Assembly (NCBI GenBank): GCA_003586115.2
Contig: QVOM02000034.1
Location: 133,531,598-133,595,597, forward strand
Source: Salvator merianae
Taxonomy: Eukaryota; Chordata; Lepidosauria; Squamata; Teiidae
Reading direction: 5' to 3'
DNA: 64,000 bases
Part shown: one piece after another, positions 47,881 to 60,600 of the stretch
Layout of the letters: every line of letters begins with the position of its first letter
How positions within the stretch are numbered: position 1 is the first letter of the stretch
Made by a program: the position numbers and the translations under genes
The notes under the pieces: generated by a model
The model's input: the letters and a program-made list of their open reading frames with translations, nothing else
Database searches by the model: none
Told to the model about the DNA's origin: nothing

Positions 47881-49264
47881 TCTCCCTCTCCTGAGACATG
47901 TAATTCAGAGACTGAAAATATGAACTTGGCAGTATTTCCAGAATTGAATTCATTTAGTATTAAATTTTGAAATGTTTTCTGATTGTATTATAAGTAGTTG
48001 GATGTATACCAAAACTTAACAGAGGAGCAAATAATCAATAATGATATCACTATTAAAGGGTTAACTGAAGAGAGAGAGAGAGAGAAAAGAATGCTGAAAG
48101 CGAGCCAAAGAATTATGCCTTTTTCCAGTAGGCCCCTTTGAAATTTTGTTTTTAACTACACACCATAGTTATATATTTTAAAGCTGTGCATGAGCTGACC
48201 TTGGCCTGCAAAGCAAAAACGTTTGAGCTCACTTAGGCGGGTCACAAACCACTCAAGCCACCTCAAATCTCATTCAAATGGCTTGGCCATAGGAAATAAT
48301 GGGGGAATCCAGCTCAGCTTTCCTGTTCTTTATGGAGGGTGCTAGGACCCTCAAAATGAATTAGGTGGTAGAAGAGAGAGCCTCCAATCTACTGCACATA
48401 TTGAAAGCAATTGGAAAACTTTTTGTTTTTAACTGTCAAAAAATAATTTAAAAACTACCCAGTTGTCCAACTGCCTTGCCATCTAGATAGTAGGTTGGAA
48501 ACATCCTTCAACTTACCACCCTTCTTACAAATGATGTGGTTGCTTTTTAAGGATTTTTTGAAGATTCCCAGTGTTATAAATTAATATTTAGAAGCACATC
48601 TGTTTTAAGAATCCTTAAAAAGCAACCAAGCAACCAATTTTTTTGCAACTTGCAACTTGCAGGGGCTGTTCAAAACCCAGCCCAGCCTCAGACACCACAT
48701 TTTGGGGGTGCCAGCTCATGGACACATACACAAAAATCACTTTACTGTTCTATCTGTCCACACTGTATTGGGTGTTAGAAAGATGACTGACATAAAGCTT
48801 CCATAATGGGTTGACAGGCTGCAGTTGCATAAAATTTCAGTGTCCTGTCAATTTATAAGGATTTTTTTTAAAAAAATAATAATAAGCATTCAATTTACAG
48901 CTTTAGAACATGTAAAATAAATCTTCAGAAAAAAAATATTTTAAATCCATCAAGCAAGTGCAGTTCACTCACTGGAAAGGTCCTGGGAATATAAAAAGGA
49001 GCACAGAGTAGAGTATATATGGCAAATGGGGGAAGAAACTCATTGGTTTTTACAGTAGACTACAAAGTCTGTCACTGGAAAGGCTGAAAGAGGAAAAAAG
49101 AGAAAAGGGGTTAAAGGCAAGCTGGCAGAGGCAAAATAAGAAAGGCAACCCTTCTGAGTTCCAGGCTCCAGAAGTAGCTCCCACAACAGGCAGGCAAGAA
49201 TATTCTCCAAGCAACCACCACTGTTCTCTTTCTTCACAGGCAGAGAGAGAAAGTGGTTCTCTAT
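47881..49264. other. Unassigned intergenic DNA with an inverted repeat
   Basis: (GA)n at 48069-48085; the inverted repeat at 48538-48627 is listed separately. A direct CAACTTG doublet lies at 48646-48659. The stretch 48.18-48.9 kb looks like one or more unclassified DNA elements. Confidence 0.35.
48538..48627. repeat. Inverted repeat, 18-bp perfect arms
   Basis: GGTTGCTTTTTAAGGATT (48538-48555) is the exact reverse complement of AATCCTTAAAAAGCAACC (48610-48627), with a 54-bp AT-rich loop. Confidence 0.8.
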
Positions 49265-49690
49265 GGCCCTTTCTGCATTGGGCCTTCTTGCAGATTATGA
49301 GCCTTATCACATTTATCTGTGGAATACTCCCAGTGGATGACAGGAATGCATTGTCTGTACCTTGATCGACTTCTGCTGTCCCGGAAGCATCCCAAGCCAT
49401 TCCAGATCCTTACTTGCTGTGAATAGCTTAAATGCTGTCCACAAGCATTCTCATGGCATCAGGAATGGCTTGGGAGTGGTGCTTTTGCAAGGTTTCTGGG
49501 TTCATTGATAGGGTTACTGTATCCCTGCCCCCATACACTGTATGCAATATCCCATTGAACAGTTGTGGTGAGGGGTGGGTGGGGCTTCTGACGTCAGAAT
49601 GTCCCACCAAGAATGGAACAGGAAGGCTTCCCATTCACTTTGCTGCAGCTGCTGGATAAGAATCAGATTGTTCCAGTTCTGAGCATGCAA
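49265..49690. mobile_element. GGSCC-family element, one end seen (copy G)
   Basis: GGCCCTTTCTGCATTGGGCC at 49265 is a well-kept terminal repeat, preceded by TAT. The other end is not recognisable before the next element starts at 49691; it was probably lost. Confidence 0.5.
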
Positions 49691-49943
49691 GGGTGTTTTT
49701 GCACTTTCCAGCTGAGAATGGAATAATTAGCTTACTGATCTGGATGGGCACAGGTGCAGGCCAGATGGATGCTGGCCATGGAGGCATGTGCTATTTCTTG
49801 GCATGCTTATGCAAGAGCTGCCCAGGGGGTGGCACGTGTTTTCATAACCAGTGATTGCCCAGCCTGCCCCTGCGACCACCCACCCTTAAAGCTATGAGCT
49901 GCCAATGACTGTGCTATAAACATCCTAAGCTTTGAGACAATTA
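49691..49943. mobile_element. Fragment related to the GC-rich element (copy J)
   Basis: GGGTGTTTTTGCACTTTCCA followed by GAGAATGGAATAATTAG matches, in reverse orientation, the right end of the 640-bp element at 32.3 kb (subterminal TTAGAATGGAATAATTA). The interior is GC-richer. Truncated or abutted by copy K. Confidence 0.5.
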
Positions 49944-50448
49944 GGGTGTTTCCACACTTAGTGTGGCCAGGACCATTCCAGCTGATCTGTTCCTACTGGA
50001 ACTGTTCCCAGCTGGAGTGGTCTAGCTGTCCTGGAACAAGTTTGTCTTGGGATGGCTGTTCTAGTACAGTCCCTGTGCCTCTCTGAAATTCATGTGAGCT
50101 TAAAAACCTGTTATGGGAACTCCAACAGCCAGGAATGAAAGTTCCCGGCCTCAGAGGCCCCATTTTGGTGATGCAACTTTGCGCGCTGCCAAAATGAATT
50201 CCCCTGCTAAACTGGTCCATGGAGGCATGTGCCCTTCTGCATTTCTCCTGGACTGATTTACTAATGAGCAGGACAGAGGTAAACCATTTTAAAAAGATCT
50301 ACTGCTGTCCCACTCTAGGCAACCATTTTGGGCCGCCTTAACCAGTATGTGCTCTATTGAATGTGGACAGAGCGTGCTACCAGGGGTTGGCCCAGAAGGA
50401 ATGTAGACCTCACATTGTACTGGAATATTGGTAAGTGCATAAAGGCCC
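49944..50448. mobile_element. Long GGSCC-family TIR element (copy K)
   Basis: The left end GGGTGTTTCCACACTTAGTG and the right end AAGTGCATAAAGGCCC are terminal inverted repeats. The interior (GGCCAGGAATGAAAG-like, CCATTTTGG..., GGACAGAGCG) resembles copies A, M and N. 505 bp; flanks show no clear duplication. Confidence 0.65.
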
Positions 50449-50494
50449 TCTCTCTCTGATTTTTAGGTCCCTAGGATAGAAAAATAGAAAAATC

Positions 50495-50512
50495 CTGTTG
50501 CTGTTGTTGTTG

Positions 50513-50542
<30 letters not shown>
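50495..50542. repeat. (GTT)n(ATT)n compound microsatellite
   Basis: About six GTT followed by eight or more ATT units. Confidence 0.9.
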
Positions 50543-50543
<1 letters not shown>

Positions 50544-53500
50544 ACATAATCCATAGAGTTGCTAAAATTCATAAAGCAGTGCACACATTTTAAGAACAAG
50601 ACGAGTTCTTAACACAGAATATAGATTTTGTACTGAAAGAACAGGGAAAGAATGAAGTTGAAACCTCATTTGAAAGCCATGTAACCTGAGACACTCAGGT
50701 GTAGAGGCTACATCTACACCTTTGTCAGCGAGTGCTCTGAGGAAGAAGTGATCAAGCATCAGAGGCTCTTGCCACCATAGAGTGCCCTGAGAAGGACACT
50801 GGAGGGTCTTGAAGAGCCCTTTACAGTGTCCTTTCTTATAATGCTCTTCCTCAACCTCCCTCAGTCGTTCTTGCTACTGCCATGTAGACATATGGGAGCG
50901 GTGATCTACATCTGGTAAAAAACAAGGCTGGAACTGTTTTTCCTCAGCTTGGAAGCTTCAGAGGTCAGAATGAGCCAGTCATGTAAATGGCATGCCTTCT
51001 ATCTTTGTGACAGATTCCTGAAGTCCTACCATTGAGATTGCCTGGATACAAACAGAGAAATGTTTTATTGACAGCACCTTGGAGTTTACATTGCAGTTGC
51101 TCCTTTATTTCATTTCATATGAAATACAAAGTTTGAAAATGTGAATAATATTTTTTTTCAAATTTCATGAAAGAAAATCCCCCAGTATGTACAGTGACTT
51201 ACATTAGACTAGCAGAGGTAAGGATGATGAAGAACTCACTTTCTTCCATCTGCTGGAGGTGTGCTAGAATTTAAAACAGGATATAAACTCATAAATGCTG
51301 GACACCGGATGAACTTAATGTTAAAAATTCAGAAAAAGAATAAATGCCATCAGGAGCATTAACCATAGAGTACAACCTTTTTTGTTTATTTTGCAAACAT
51401 TTGATCAAGATTTCATTAAACAAACAATACTTACATATTTCCATGAATATAGTTCCTTTTCTTCCAGATAAATGTGTTTATTTAAAGAGAAAGGCAGAGC
51501 AATGAATGAATGAACAGGAAGGCATTAGCAATTAAAATTCTGCCTAACAACAATTAAACACTAGCTACCTCATAGCCAATAACATCTTATGAATCCTTAC
51601 ATTTCTGATATTGTCAACAAATAGGAAAATAATGTAGCATTCTTTGTTCATTTCTTAAATTCCCCTCATTAAAATATGCCCTACGTTTCCTTATGTTTTG
51701 GGGTGAGAAAATGCATACACAACAGACTATGGTTGGAGGTCATTTTCTTGCATTTGTATCGATAGAGTAGGCTTGAATAAGTATGAATAAATAAGCGAGC
51801 ACCTGTTTTTGGATTAAAAAACTCTGCTCCATCTCAAGGTATATCCAAAACTTTACTGGATTGATATTCATAACACAACTGGGTACTGGATAGGACCCTT
51901 CCAATCTTTCTTAGGGTGCATCTACAGGGGCAGCCAGAGAGAAAACTGCCATGGTAGAAAGTGGGGTTCCTGCCACCAAAGTGAACAGTGGGGTCTGTGT
52001 GGGTCCGAGATCACTGCTGAGAGAAAGATTAGGTTTGCAGCTGTGATATTTCTGCCAGGTCTGCTTTGGACAACTGGAAATGTATCTGGAAGTCAGCAGC
52101 TTCTTTCAGTTCTTGTTGGAGTGTGGCCATGAGGAAATTACATCCAGTAAGTGGCTCCTTCTCTCTCGTTGTATCCTCTTGGGGAGGGAAGAGAGCAACT
52201 CAGCCTCCACAACCACACCTAGAGTAGGATTTGGGGGGATTGTTTTCCATCCTATACTTAGGTCACTCTTGGATTAAAGAGGCTTGGAGCCTGTCCTGGG
52301 GCAGGAGAATTTGTATGCCTTACCCCTGGAGCACCCATGCAATTATGTCTTAGAATAAAGAACAATTTTGATTGTAATCAACTTCCTAGATATGTCTCAT
52401 AGCACCTCTCTTGAGTCTTGGACTTCTCTTTTGAGTAGAGCATTCTGAATTAAATCTATTATTTTTGTAGTATGTTCCATTTTAACAGTTTTTTAAAAGT
52501 CCCTCCAAAAGCCTTTGACTGGCTTATTCTTCCACCACTGCAGCTTGTTCCCAACCTGATGGACCTTCACGTTGTGGAGTTCCTTCAAGAAGCCCCTCCC
52601 CTTCTCAAAGAGCTCAGAATATCCACTTTATTTGTGAAGAAATAAACTGTGTTGCAAAGAATGAACACTAGCAAGCAAGAAGCTCAAATTTTCTTTTCAA
52701 ACAGTGGCAATAAAGGAGCCCACCTGCATTCCATCCTGGCTAGAGGGCAGATCGGCAATAATCTGTGATGCTGCTGACATCTTGCCGAGGCACCTTTCCA
52801 GCACTGGCTCAAGGGCAGAAGTATCACCTCTTAAATCATAAGCATTTCTCTCCAAAATGGGATCTCTTCTTGGAAATTCCTGTGGCAAACAAGGGAAGCA
52901 ACAGAATTATTACTTTAACCTTGCCACTTGTACCTGATGCCCCAGTCATATATGTATGGGATTTCCACTGGGAAGAAAATGTATAAAAAATGATGGGCTA
53001 CCACCGCCATCCAAGTCTTAACCCTTTGTTGCAGCGCAGTTTCCTATTCTGGCTGGTATAAAGTGTGGATTATTATTTTGATTGTAATCCAACAATCATG
53101 CCCGTTTAGCTTGTTTTAAGGGTCCCCCAGTGAACACAACCTCATTTATTTAAAAGCTTAGCTTACACAAGTACAGGCATATGCCATGTGTGATACAAAA
53201 GTCCCCCTTACTCATTTCAATTTGGATACAAAACAACATCAGGCACCCCCTGCCCCGTTCTTCTCCTGTTGGCAGGCTTGCTAGCTTGCTTTTGTGAACT
53301 GACATAATATTGTTTGGTTCACTTTTGCAGATCAAGTTGCACCCAAAGTTCAAGTTTCAAGAGAAGGTTCATCCAAAGCTCAAAAAGTAGATTGCCATCT
53401 GCTTGATTTTTTATTACTTAGATAGGTAAAAATGTCCCAGGTCCAAGAAGGAGTGTTTGTCCTTTCCACTTCTCAGACAGGGTGAAGGAACCTCTGCAAT

Positions 53501-55372
53501 GGGACATCTGACTACAACCCAACTGCTGCCTCAGCTATTGGAGTGATGTAAGCAGATAGAGGCCCATGGACAGCCAGCCCAAGCTTGCTGTTGGACAAAG
53601 TAATTCATAAAGAGTGAAGATTCCTGACTAAGGGGAGGGAGAGGAAGTCCACCTTTCCCCTCCTGTGTCAAAATTACAGTTGATCCTGATGCATGGGGGA
53701 AGAAGGAAGTCTCCCCCCCACCTATCAAAATTATTCCTTGAGTTTCTCTTGCTGCGATTTTAGTAGGGACAGTGGAGTGCTGTCTCCGCTGCCAGAATTG
53801 AAATGGGAGGATTGCCAGCTTCAAATCTGATGTTGGTGGAGGGTTCGAACACAGAGAGTGGCCCATGAGCTCTCAGAGCTCTTCAGACAGCTCTGCAATA
53901 AAAGCACCATAATGGCGCTTATTGCAGCATGGCGGTTGGAGGAGTGTAGTGTCCATGTAGATGCCTCACTCTTTGTCCCTAATGAGGACACAGGTTCACA
54001 CTTTAATTCATACCTCTAAATCCTGGACAGTTGCGTGGTGGAACTGGTAAGCTAGTCGAGAAGGTGGAAGGCTCTGGCTGAAGCCTACAGAGATTGGAGC
54101 ATTCTATGACAAGGTTTCAGTCAGAGCCTTGTCCTTGCCTGTTCTGCTGCTCAAGTTAGCCATTGCCTGCAAGATAGCCTCTCTAGCTCAGGACCCTGTG
54201 TACATTTGGGTAATACCAGAAACAAAATAATGAAAAACAAAGGAGAAGTGTGTGTGTGTGGTGGGGAGAAAACCAGGAAAGGGAAAGAGAAAGGGAAAAC
54301 ATTGCTTCACAGAATCAGCTATCATTTGTGTCTGGACTGGCCAGTTTGGGGACTTCATACTGTTAGCCAAATGCAGGTTGATGTTAAAGTAACTCCCATA
54401 GTTCCTGACATGGCATTCTGAACTGTAAGTGGGACCACAGCTCAGCTGAAGAACGTATGGCTTATATGCAAAAGCCCTCCAGTTCAGTTCTTTCATAATT
54501 GTAACAAGAAAATACAGTATCTAGAAGTCACTGTCTTTCTGATCAGATCCATGGCAAAGGAAGAACAAGATTTCTATCTTTAATGTATTGCAGAGGAAGA
54601 AATGTTGACAAGTGCAAGGCTGAAAATACATGTAGCTGCAGGTGCTCCTGCATGTTGCAACAACAAAGGGAACCTATTTATGATGTCAGGCTAAAGCCAG
54701 AATCCACAAAAAGAAGGAATAAGCAACATAAAAAGGTCAAGAGAACTGTGGAGACAGGTCCTTGGAGAGTCTCTAGATAAGGCCAATAGGGCACCCCTAT
54801 GACATTGAGCAGGCACAAGATTTTGAGTCAGTACTGTTGACTCAAAATGGCTTGAACAGACTTAGGATACTTCCAGGATTCTCGCATTAAGACTGTACAG
54901 TTAAATTTATTAATAGTGTGCATAACAAGATACGCAGCAGATATATAAGAAGAACAGGAAATGGAATTTTCTTTCTGTCTTATTATTTAACAACCTTAAA
55001 ATAAAGCAACGTAAACTATAGCCAGGTTTGGGCTGGTACTATGTTTGTAGTGGGTAATGTAAGTCTCAGAAAAAGGAAGCTGCATTTCTGTTTTCTAAAT
55101 GCTAACAGACATGTCCAACAATATTTTTATTAGGTAATGACAGTCTCAATGTCTGCTCAGACAGGTGTCTGACATGAAAATTAGTTGAAAGACGATGGCA
55201 GCAAGCATAGCAATTAAACAGATAGTTTATAAATTGCTCTATAGTCCTCTCCCAATATCCATAAAGATTCAGAAGTGAAACCTCATTGATATTGAGGGAA
55301 ACAGAAACTGGACATTTCCTGGTGGAGGAATCAAGAACTCTTTAGAAAACCACAGGTTACTGTTACTGCTTG
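50543..55372. other. Unassigned intergenic DNA
   Basis: No gene, promoter or confident repeat recognised over almost 5 kb; a short (GT)n lies at 54248-54261. All open frames are at most 111 codons and lack motifs. Confidence 0.4.
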
Positions 55373-55900
55373 CTTGCTTGATGCAACTCTTGAAAACTGT
55401 ATGGATAGATTACCTCCAGAATGACTGGTCTTCTACAGTCTTTCTTAGGTCTTCCAGGGAGGTTTTCATCACAGTTGCAATTGTGACTTGCTGCTTCTTC
55501 TCCCTTCTGTGTCCCCAAGGATTACCATGTTTTCTGGGGAGTTTGGTCTTCTCATTATGTGTCCAAAGTATGAAAGTTGTTGAACGCTTAGATTGTATCT
55601 GGGTCTAAAATCAACTGATTGGTCTTTCTAGCTATTCATAGTACCCCGAGGAGCCTTCTTGAGCACCAAAGTTCAAAAGAGTCTACATGTTTCCAGTCTT
55701 GCTTTGTCATTGTCCAGCTTTCACATCCATACAGCACAGCACTAAAAACCACGGCGTGAACCATTCTGATCTTTGCATTCAGTGAGATGAGATATCACAA
55801 CATTTAAAAATCCAAAGCTTTCATTGCTATTCTGTTTCTCTAAACCTTTCATTGCTGAGTTGCAGACTGACAAATCTGCAAAATAAATTCCACATTATTT
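55373..55900 (-). mobile_element. BovB/RTE LINE fragment
   Basis: The plus strand is the antisense of a squamate BovB-type LINE: CTTCCAGGGAGG, TCTTCTCATTATGTGTCCAAAG, then TTTAGCTATTCATAGT-like GTACCCCGAGGAGCCTTCTT, TTGTCATTGTCCAGC, TTTCACATCCATACAGCAC and GCGTGAACCATTCTGATCTT. In the element's sense direction these encode the post-RT C-terminal domain. Here it is fragmentary and non-coding, sense on the minus strand. Confidence 0.75.
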
Positions 55901-56269
55901 GCAATCCTGAATTATGAGGGACAGAATCAAAAGACTGATCACAGATAACTCAAACTCAGGAGCGCTATACTCATGAGGTTCAAGGGATTGCTGTGTGCTT
56001 AATTTGGATTACAAAATCAGCTGTTATACTGCCTGCAGCATATCTGAAAGTGTTGTGTACTAGGTTTTCTTTTCCTTCTGTTGTGTCTCAGTGCCAAAAA
56101 GCAACTGAGCAAAAAGAAATTCATGGAGAGTTGGTAAACTAACTAGAATCTCCATGCTCAGAAACAGTTTATTTCTTGAGTATTAGATGCTGAAGTAGAA
56201 AACAAATAACAACAGGAACTGAGATGGCAGCTTGTCTTCATATTCTGCCTCTAAACTTTTCAGATCCTT
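55901..56269. other. Unassigned DNA
   Basis: Nothing recognised. Confidence 0.35.
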
Positions 56270-56345
56270 GTGGTTGGCCATTCTCCTAACAAAAAAGCTG
56301 GACTAAGTGGTCCTTGGCCTGATCTCATCACACTCTTTTTCACAG
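56270..56345 (+). mobile_element. Possible CR1-like LINE 3' tip
   Basis: CTGGACTAAGTGGTCCTTGG followed by CCTGATCTCATCACACTCTT resembles the reptile CR1 3' tip (CTGGACTAGATGGACCCTTGG...CTGATCCAGCATGGCTCTT). Confidence 0.35.
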
Positions 56346-57284
56346 CATTTTCCCTTTCATTTCTTCTCCATTTGTGCCATTCCTGTTGCTTTCTTTCTCC
56401 TTCCTCGTTTATCCCCCCCAGTCCTACCAACCTATCTGTACCTGTTTGAGCTAATGGATGGGGGTGGGGGTGGAAGGCAGAGCAATAAGGCTTCCCAAAA
56501 AGAACTCTGAACTGAAAGTGACAGCAGGCAATGTGGCTCTTTGAATATTGAATTAAGGCTGTCTCCAGCCTTATTGATATTCCCATAAGAAAGCAGCCAG
56601 CCATTCAGTCCACTCACTTTAGTGCCCTATGAATATTTCATCACTTGGATTTAAGCTCTGGGAGAAAAATAATTTCACCACTCAAAGAGCCTTTTTGGCT
56701 CATGGAGCTCGTTCCAGTCAAGCGCTCTATGCTCTCATCAGCGATGAGGTCACTGTGGCTGACTGCTGGAGCCATGCAACAGCGTTGTACATATCTATCT
56801 AGTCAGGGTGGTCTTCAGGCACAAACAAAGGCAGAACCTTTTAGGAGACAGACTGCTGATAGAACTTTGTTCAAAATGCATTAGCTGCTGACTGAATAAC
56901 GCAATCTAAGTATTCCAGGAAAGCCCTTGAAGGTCAGGGCTCTGATATGCTCACAGAAGGCCTCACTCCATCAAACTGTCATAGACCTGTGCTATCCTGA
57001 ACTGATGGTTTTCAAATGGTAATTCCAGAATGGTCCCCCTCTACCTTGTACTTTGGCTCCTGTATTCATCTAATCTGCCATGGACGCACATAGATAGCCC
57101 AGGGTCTCTCTCCATAGTCATTCTGCTGGGTTCAGGAAAAATCTATTTGGCTGGTATGTAATGAGAAGCTGCAGTGTGTTATAAACAATGCCATGGGAGC
57201 TCAAATCCCTTCCTGGGTCACTTGTTTCTGCCGTTTCTGTTTGTTTTGAAGGTGATAGGTGCTTCTTTGTTTTCAGTTTTTGCT
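56346..57284. other. Unassigned DNA
   Basis: No feature supported; a G-rich patch lies at 56458-56474. Confidence 0.35.
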
Positions 57285-57292
57285 ACAGTGAT

Positions 57293-57608
57293 TAGAGACA
57301 TGAAAAATCTGATCCAGATTCACAAATTTGATCAAATTCATGGTTATTTTTCATCAAAACAAAAATCCAGTTTTTCACATTTTGAAAATACAATTAAAAT
57401 TTTCATCAAATATTTGTGTATTTGCTGCATTTTTGCCCATGAAAATGGCTTTTTTATTGGGAAAAAATTGCATTTTTATCTGCAAAAAGCATGAAAGTGA
57501 ATGCGAAAAAGTGGGGTTTGGGTGTTAAGATTTGCCAATAAAGTCAAAAAATGTTTTTTTGCTTTGACAGCAAAACCCACGTGTGAATTTCATTCTTGCA
57601 CATCCCTA
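57293..57608. mobile_element. 316-bp hAT-type MITE with perfect 8-bp target duplication
   Basis: The element starts TAGAGACATG and ends CACATCCCTA; the end's reverse complement TAGGGATGTG pairs with the start as a short imperfect hAT terminal repeat. ACAGTGAT occurs immediately before (57285-57292) and after (57609-57616), exactly the 8-bp target-site duplication hAT transposases make. The interior is AT-rich with T/A tracts (TTTTTCATCAAAAC, GGGAAAAAATTGC) and no coding capacity. Confidence 0.85.
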
Positions 57609-57616
57609 ACAGTGAT

Positions 57617-60600
57617 TAACCTGAGAACCTCCAGATCTCTATCTCTGAAAATATGAAGAGGAAAAAGTGTTAAACACAAGTATGCAAAAAGGTCATGTCC
57701 TTCAGAAACTCACAGCAGGAAGCTGGGAATTGGTTTTGGCTCCCTATCAAGTCAACTCTTTTGCAAATCCCAATGTTGCAGCAATGCTTGATAAGGCTTC
57801 TAAGTATCACAGTTCCCATCCTTGAATGCAACTGCTCATGTGATCCACTTTACAGGGTTGTTGCAGCTGTTTCTACAATAATGTACAAAAGGGATATGAC
57901 CGTCCCCAAAAAAAGTTGTGCATTAATGCTAAATGTCAGGCTGTGTGGGGGAAAAGAAACATATGACTACCCAGGGGTTTTCCAATCAAGTTTGCTGAAA
58001 GGTCAGAGTCATCAGACATCTCCTTTCCCCATTATCTGTAGCAGGTGTTCCATCAGACTTTAAGAAGAGGTGGAGATGGAACATTAGATGGTGCCACCAC
58101 TTTTGGGTCCCTTCTTTTTCAGGCCCACCGTAACTGTCCACAGTTACCTCTAGTTAAAAGCAAAATAGCTGTGTCTGTTTCCTGCCCCCTTCCTCTTTTC
58201 CTTTTGTGTGAACCTAAGGCAGAGACGGTTTATCCTTGATGCTTGAAAGCTGCTCTGGAAGACTCCTTAGATAGCATAACCAATAAAAACACTTTTAGTG
58301 AGAAGAACAACAATTATTAAAACCCTTTTGCATCCTGCAAGTCCAAAAGATAGCAAATTCAAAGTATCAGACAATTTTGTCACATAGAATGCCTTCAGTT
58401 ATTCATAGAGAATGAATGTAGACATTCATTCCATTTTGTGGAGTCATACAACTCAAAGGAACAGTCATTTAAATTCCAGAAATTATAGAGTACTAGAACT
58501 AAGTTCCTGAGCACACTACGTCTTTGTAGCAATCCCAAGTTTTCTTCAACTTCAGCTCTCATTGTTTCAACATTAGTAATTTTGGTTATTCGCTAATGCA
58601 TAAATGGCACTATGCATTGATATTCATAGTATCTGTATGATCAGTCACTTGTTTTGATACTGGGTGAATTTTCTGATTGGAATAAAAATGAGATACATTC
58701 ATAGTTTCAAATTTTGCAAATTGTTTTCCTTTGGGGGAACTCATAGTTTCAACATTCACAATTTTGACGTTCTGAGGCTTGTCAGAAACTTCAAAGTTTT
58801 CCCACAATGTTAATGAGGTTCATCAAATGAATGTTAATGGGAGTTATTTCCCATATCTTCTCTCTGAATGTATGCTTTGGCTGAATTCTTTCTCCTTTAT
58901 TATTGAATTAATCACCATGTGTCTATAGCAGTCATTCCCAAGATGGTGTCACCTAGGTATTGTGCAGGCTGATTTTAAAGTAAGTGACACTTCAAAAGTC
59001 TGGAGGATACCTGGAGGATACCTGGTGAGCCTAGTTTAGTAAGTGTCACACATAAAGCCTGCTCATCCAGCAACATGTCCACAAAAAAGTAGGAAGCATC
59101 CACTGAAGAAATCCTAACATCACTAGATATTAAAAAGCATCTTCAGACTTGTTCTCTTTTTTGTCTGACATTAAGTAACAGGGAAGGCAAGAACCAGATT
59201 TAAGATACAATTGCAATTTTATCTGTGTGGTTAGGGCTACCTTAGCAAATTAACAGTCTTCTGTTAAAGATGGAATGACACTAACTGGAGGATCTTGTAA
59301 TTCTTGATTGAGGACACAGATGAAATTTTTGCTGTTGCTTTATTCAGAATCCATCTTCACAGGAGGGGCAGCCCTGCCACCATCTTTTGGAATGAAATCT
59401 TTTGTAAATCTTAATTTACAGAAGACAAAATAAGTTGGGGACCTTTTAATTAACAATGCAGTTAATTCAACAAGTGAGTGATTAGCACACTGCAGGCAGA
59501 GTCCTCTTATGTCCTTGCTGAGACCCCTTTTTGTAGTTGCTTTAAAATAAAGATCTTCAGCAATCAGGACCCTGTTGGAGCTGTCCAAGGTTCTGTTCTT
59601 ACTTGCCCTCTGCTTCCATTTCCTTTACCTCCATTGGACATTACTTTTCTTGCAAGTTCCAAGACTTGAGGCACTGGATGAAATGAAGGACGTATGTAAT
59701 TTAACAGCTGTTTAAAAGTTCAGCACATTGCCATTCCAAAGTAACATGGCAGATATAAGAGCCAAACAACAAGCAACAGCATGCATGCCAAGTTCCCAGG
59801 GCATTTATGAATTAAATGGCAAATGTCATTTGTCTGCTGTTCAATTATCCCTTACCAACTTAACCTCAACCAGAAAACTTACAAAGAAGACATTGTTCAG
59901 GTTATTTTTTGAAGATTAAACTGTGAAGCACATCATCTAAGATAACCATCACACATCTTCTAAAAAGATAGCATGTGCTGGGGAAAAAAATTATATTGCT
60001 GACATCTACCTATCTACCTATCTATCTAACTTATATGCTGTCCCACAGCATAGTCAAAATAGGTAAATTATAAACTAAAATATCCTCAATAATATATTGT
60101 AGTTCATAAATTACTGCTTCATAATATTTGAAGTTAATATATCAATCAATATTTTATTTGAGATCAAAGATCCCCAAAGTAACAAACTGACTCACTGAGA
60201 TATAGGAAATACAAATATAGGAGGAAATAGTAACTTATTAACAACTGTTTAAAAATTTATAAAATAATTTATAAATTGTGTTAAAAATGAGGCCCAGTTT
60301 TTATAGCCATAAGTCATAAGCCTAAAATTATCTCTTGATGTGAGTCCAAAAGTAAAAACATGAAAATATCACAGACAGTTCTACTAAACAGGATCTTGAT
60401 GTGAGTCCAGAAGTAAAAACTTGGAAATATCATAAATGGTTCTACTGACCAGGTTCTTAGTAACTGGCCAGATACATTCTTTATGAGACTCATTGTAACA
60501 GCTAAATCATAAAATAATATGTTGTACTGTTGCAATCCTTTCATCACTACAAGATCCTAATTTAGTAGCAACTGAATTTGTCAAGGATAAAACATTCAAC

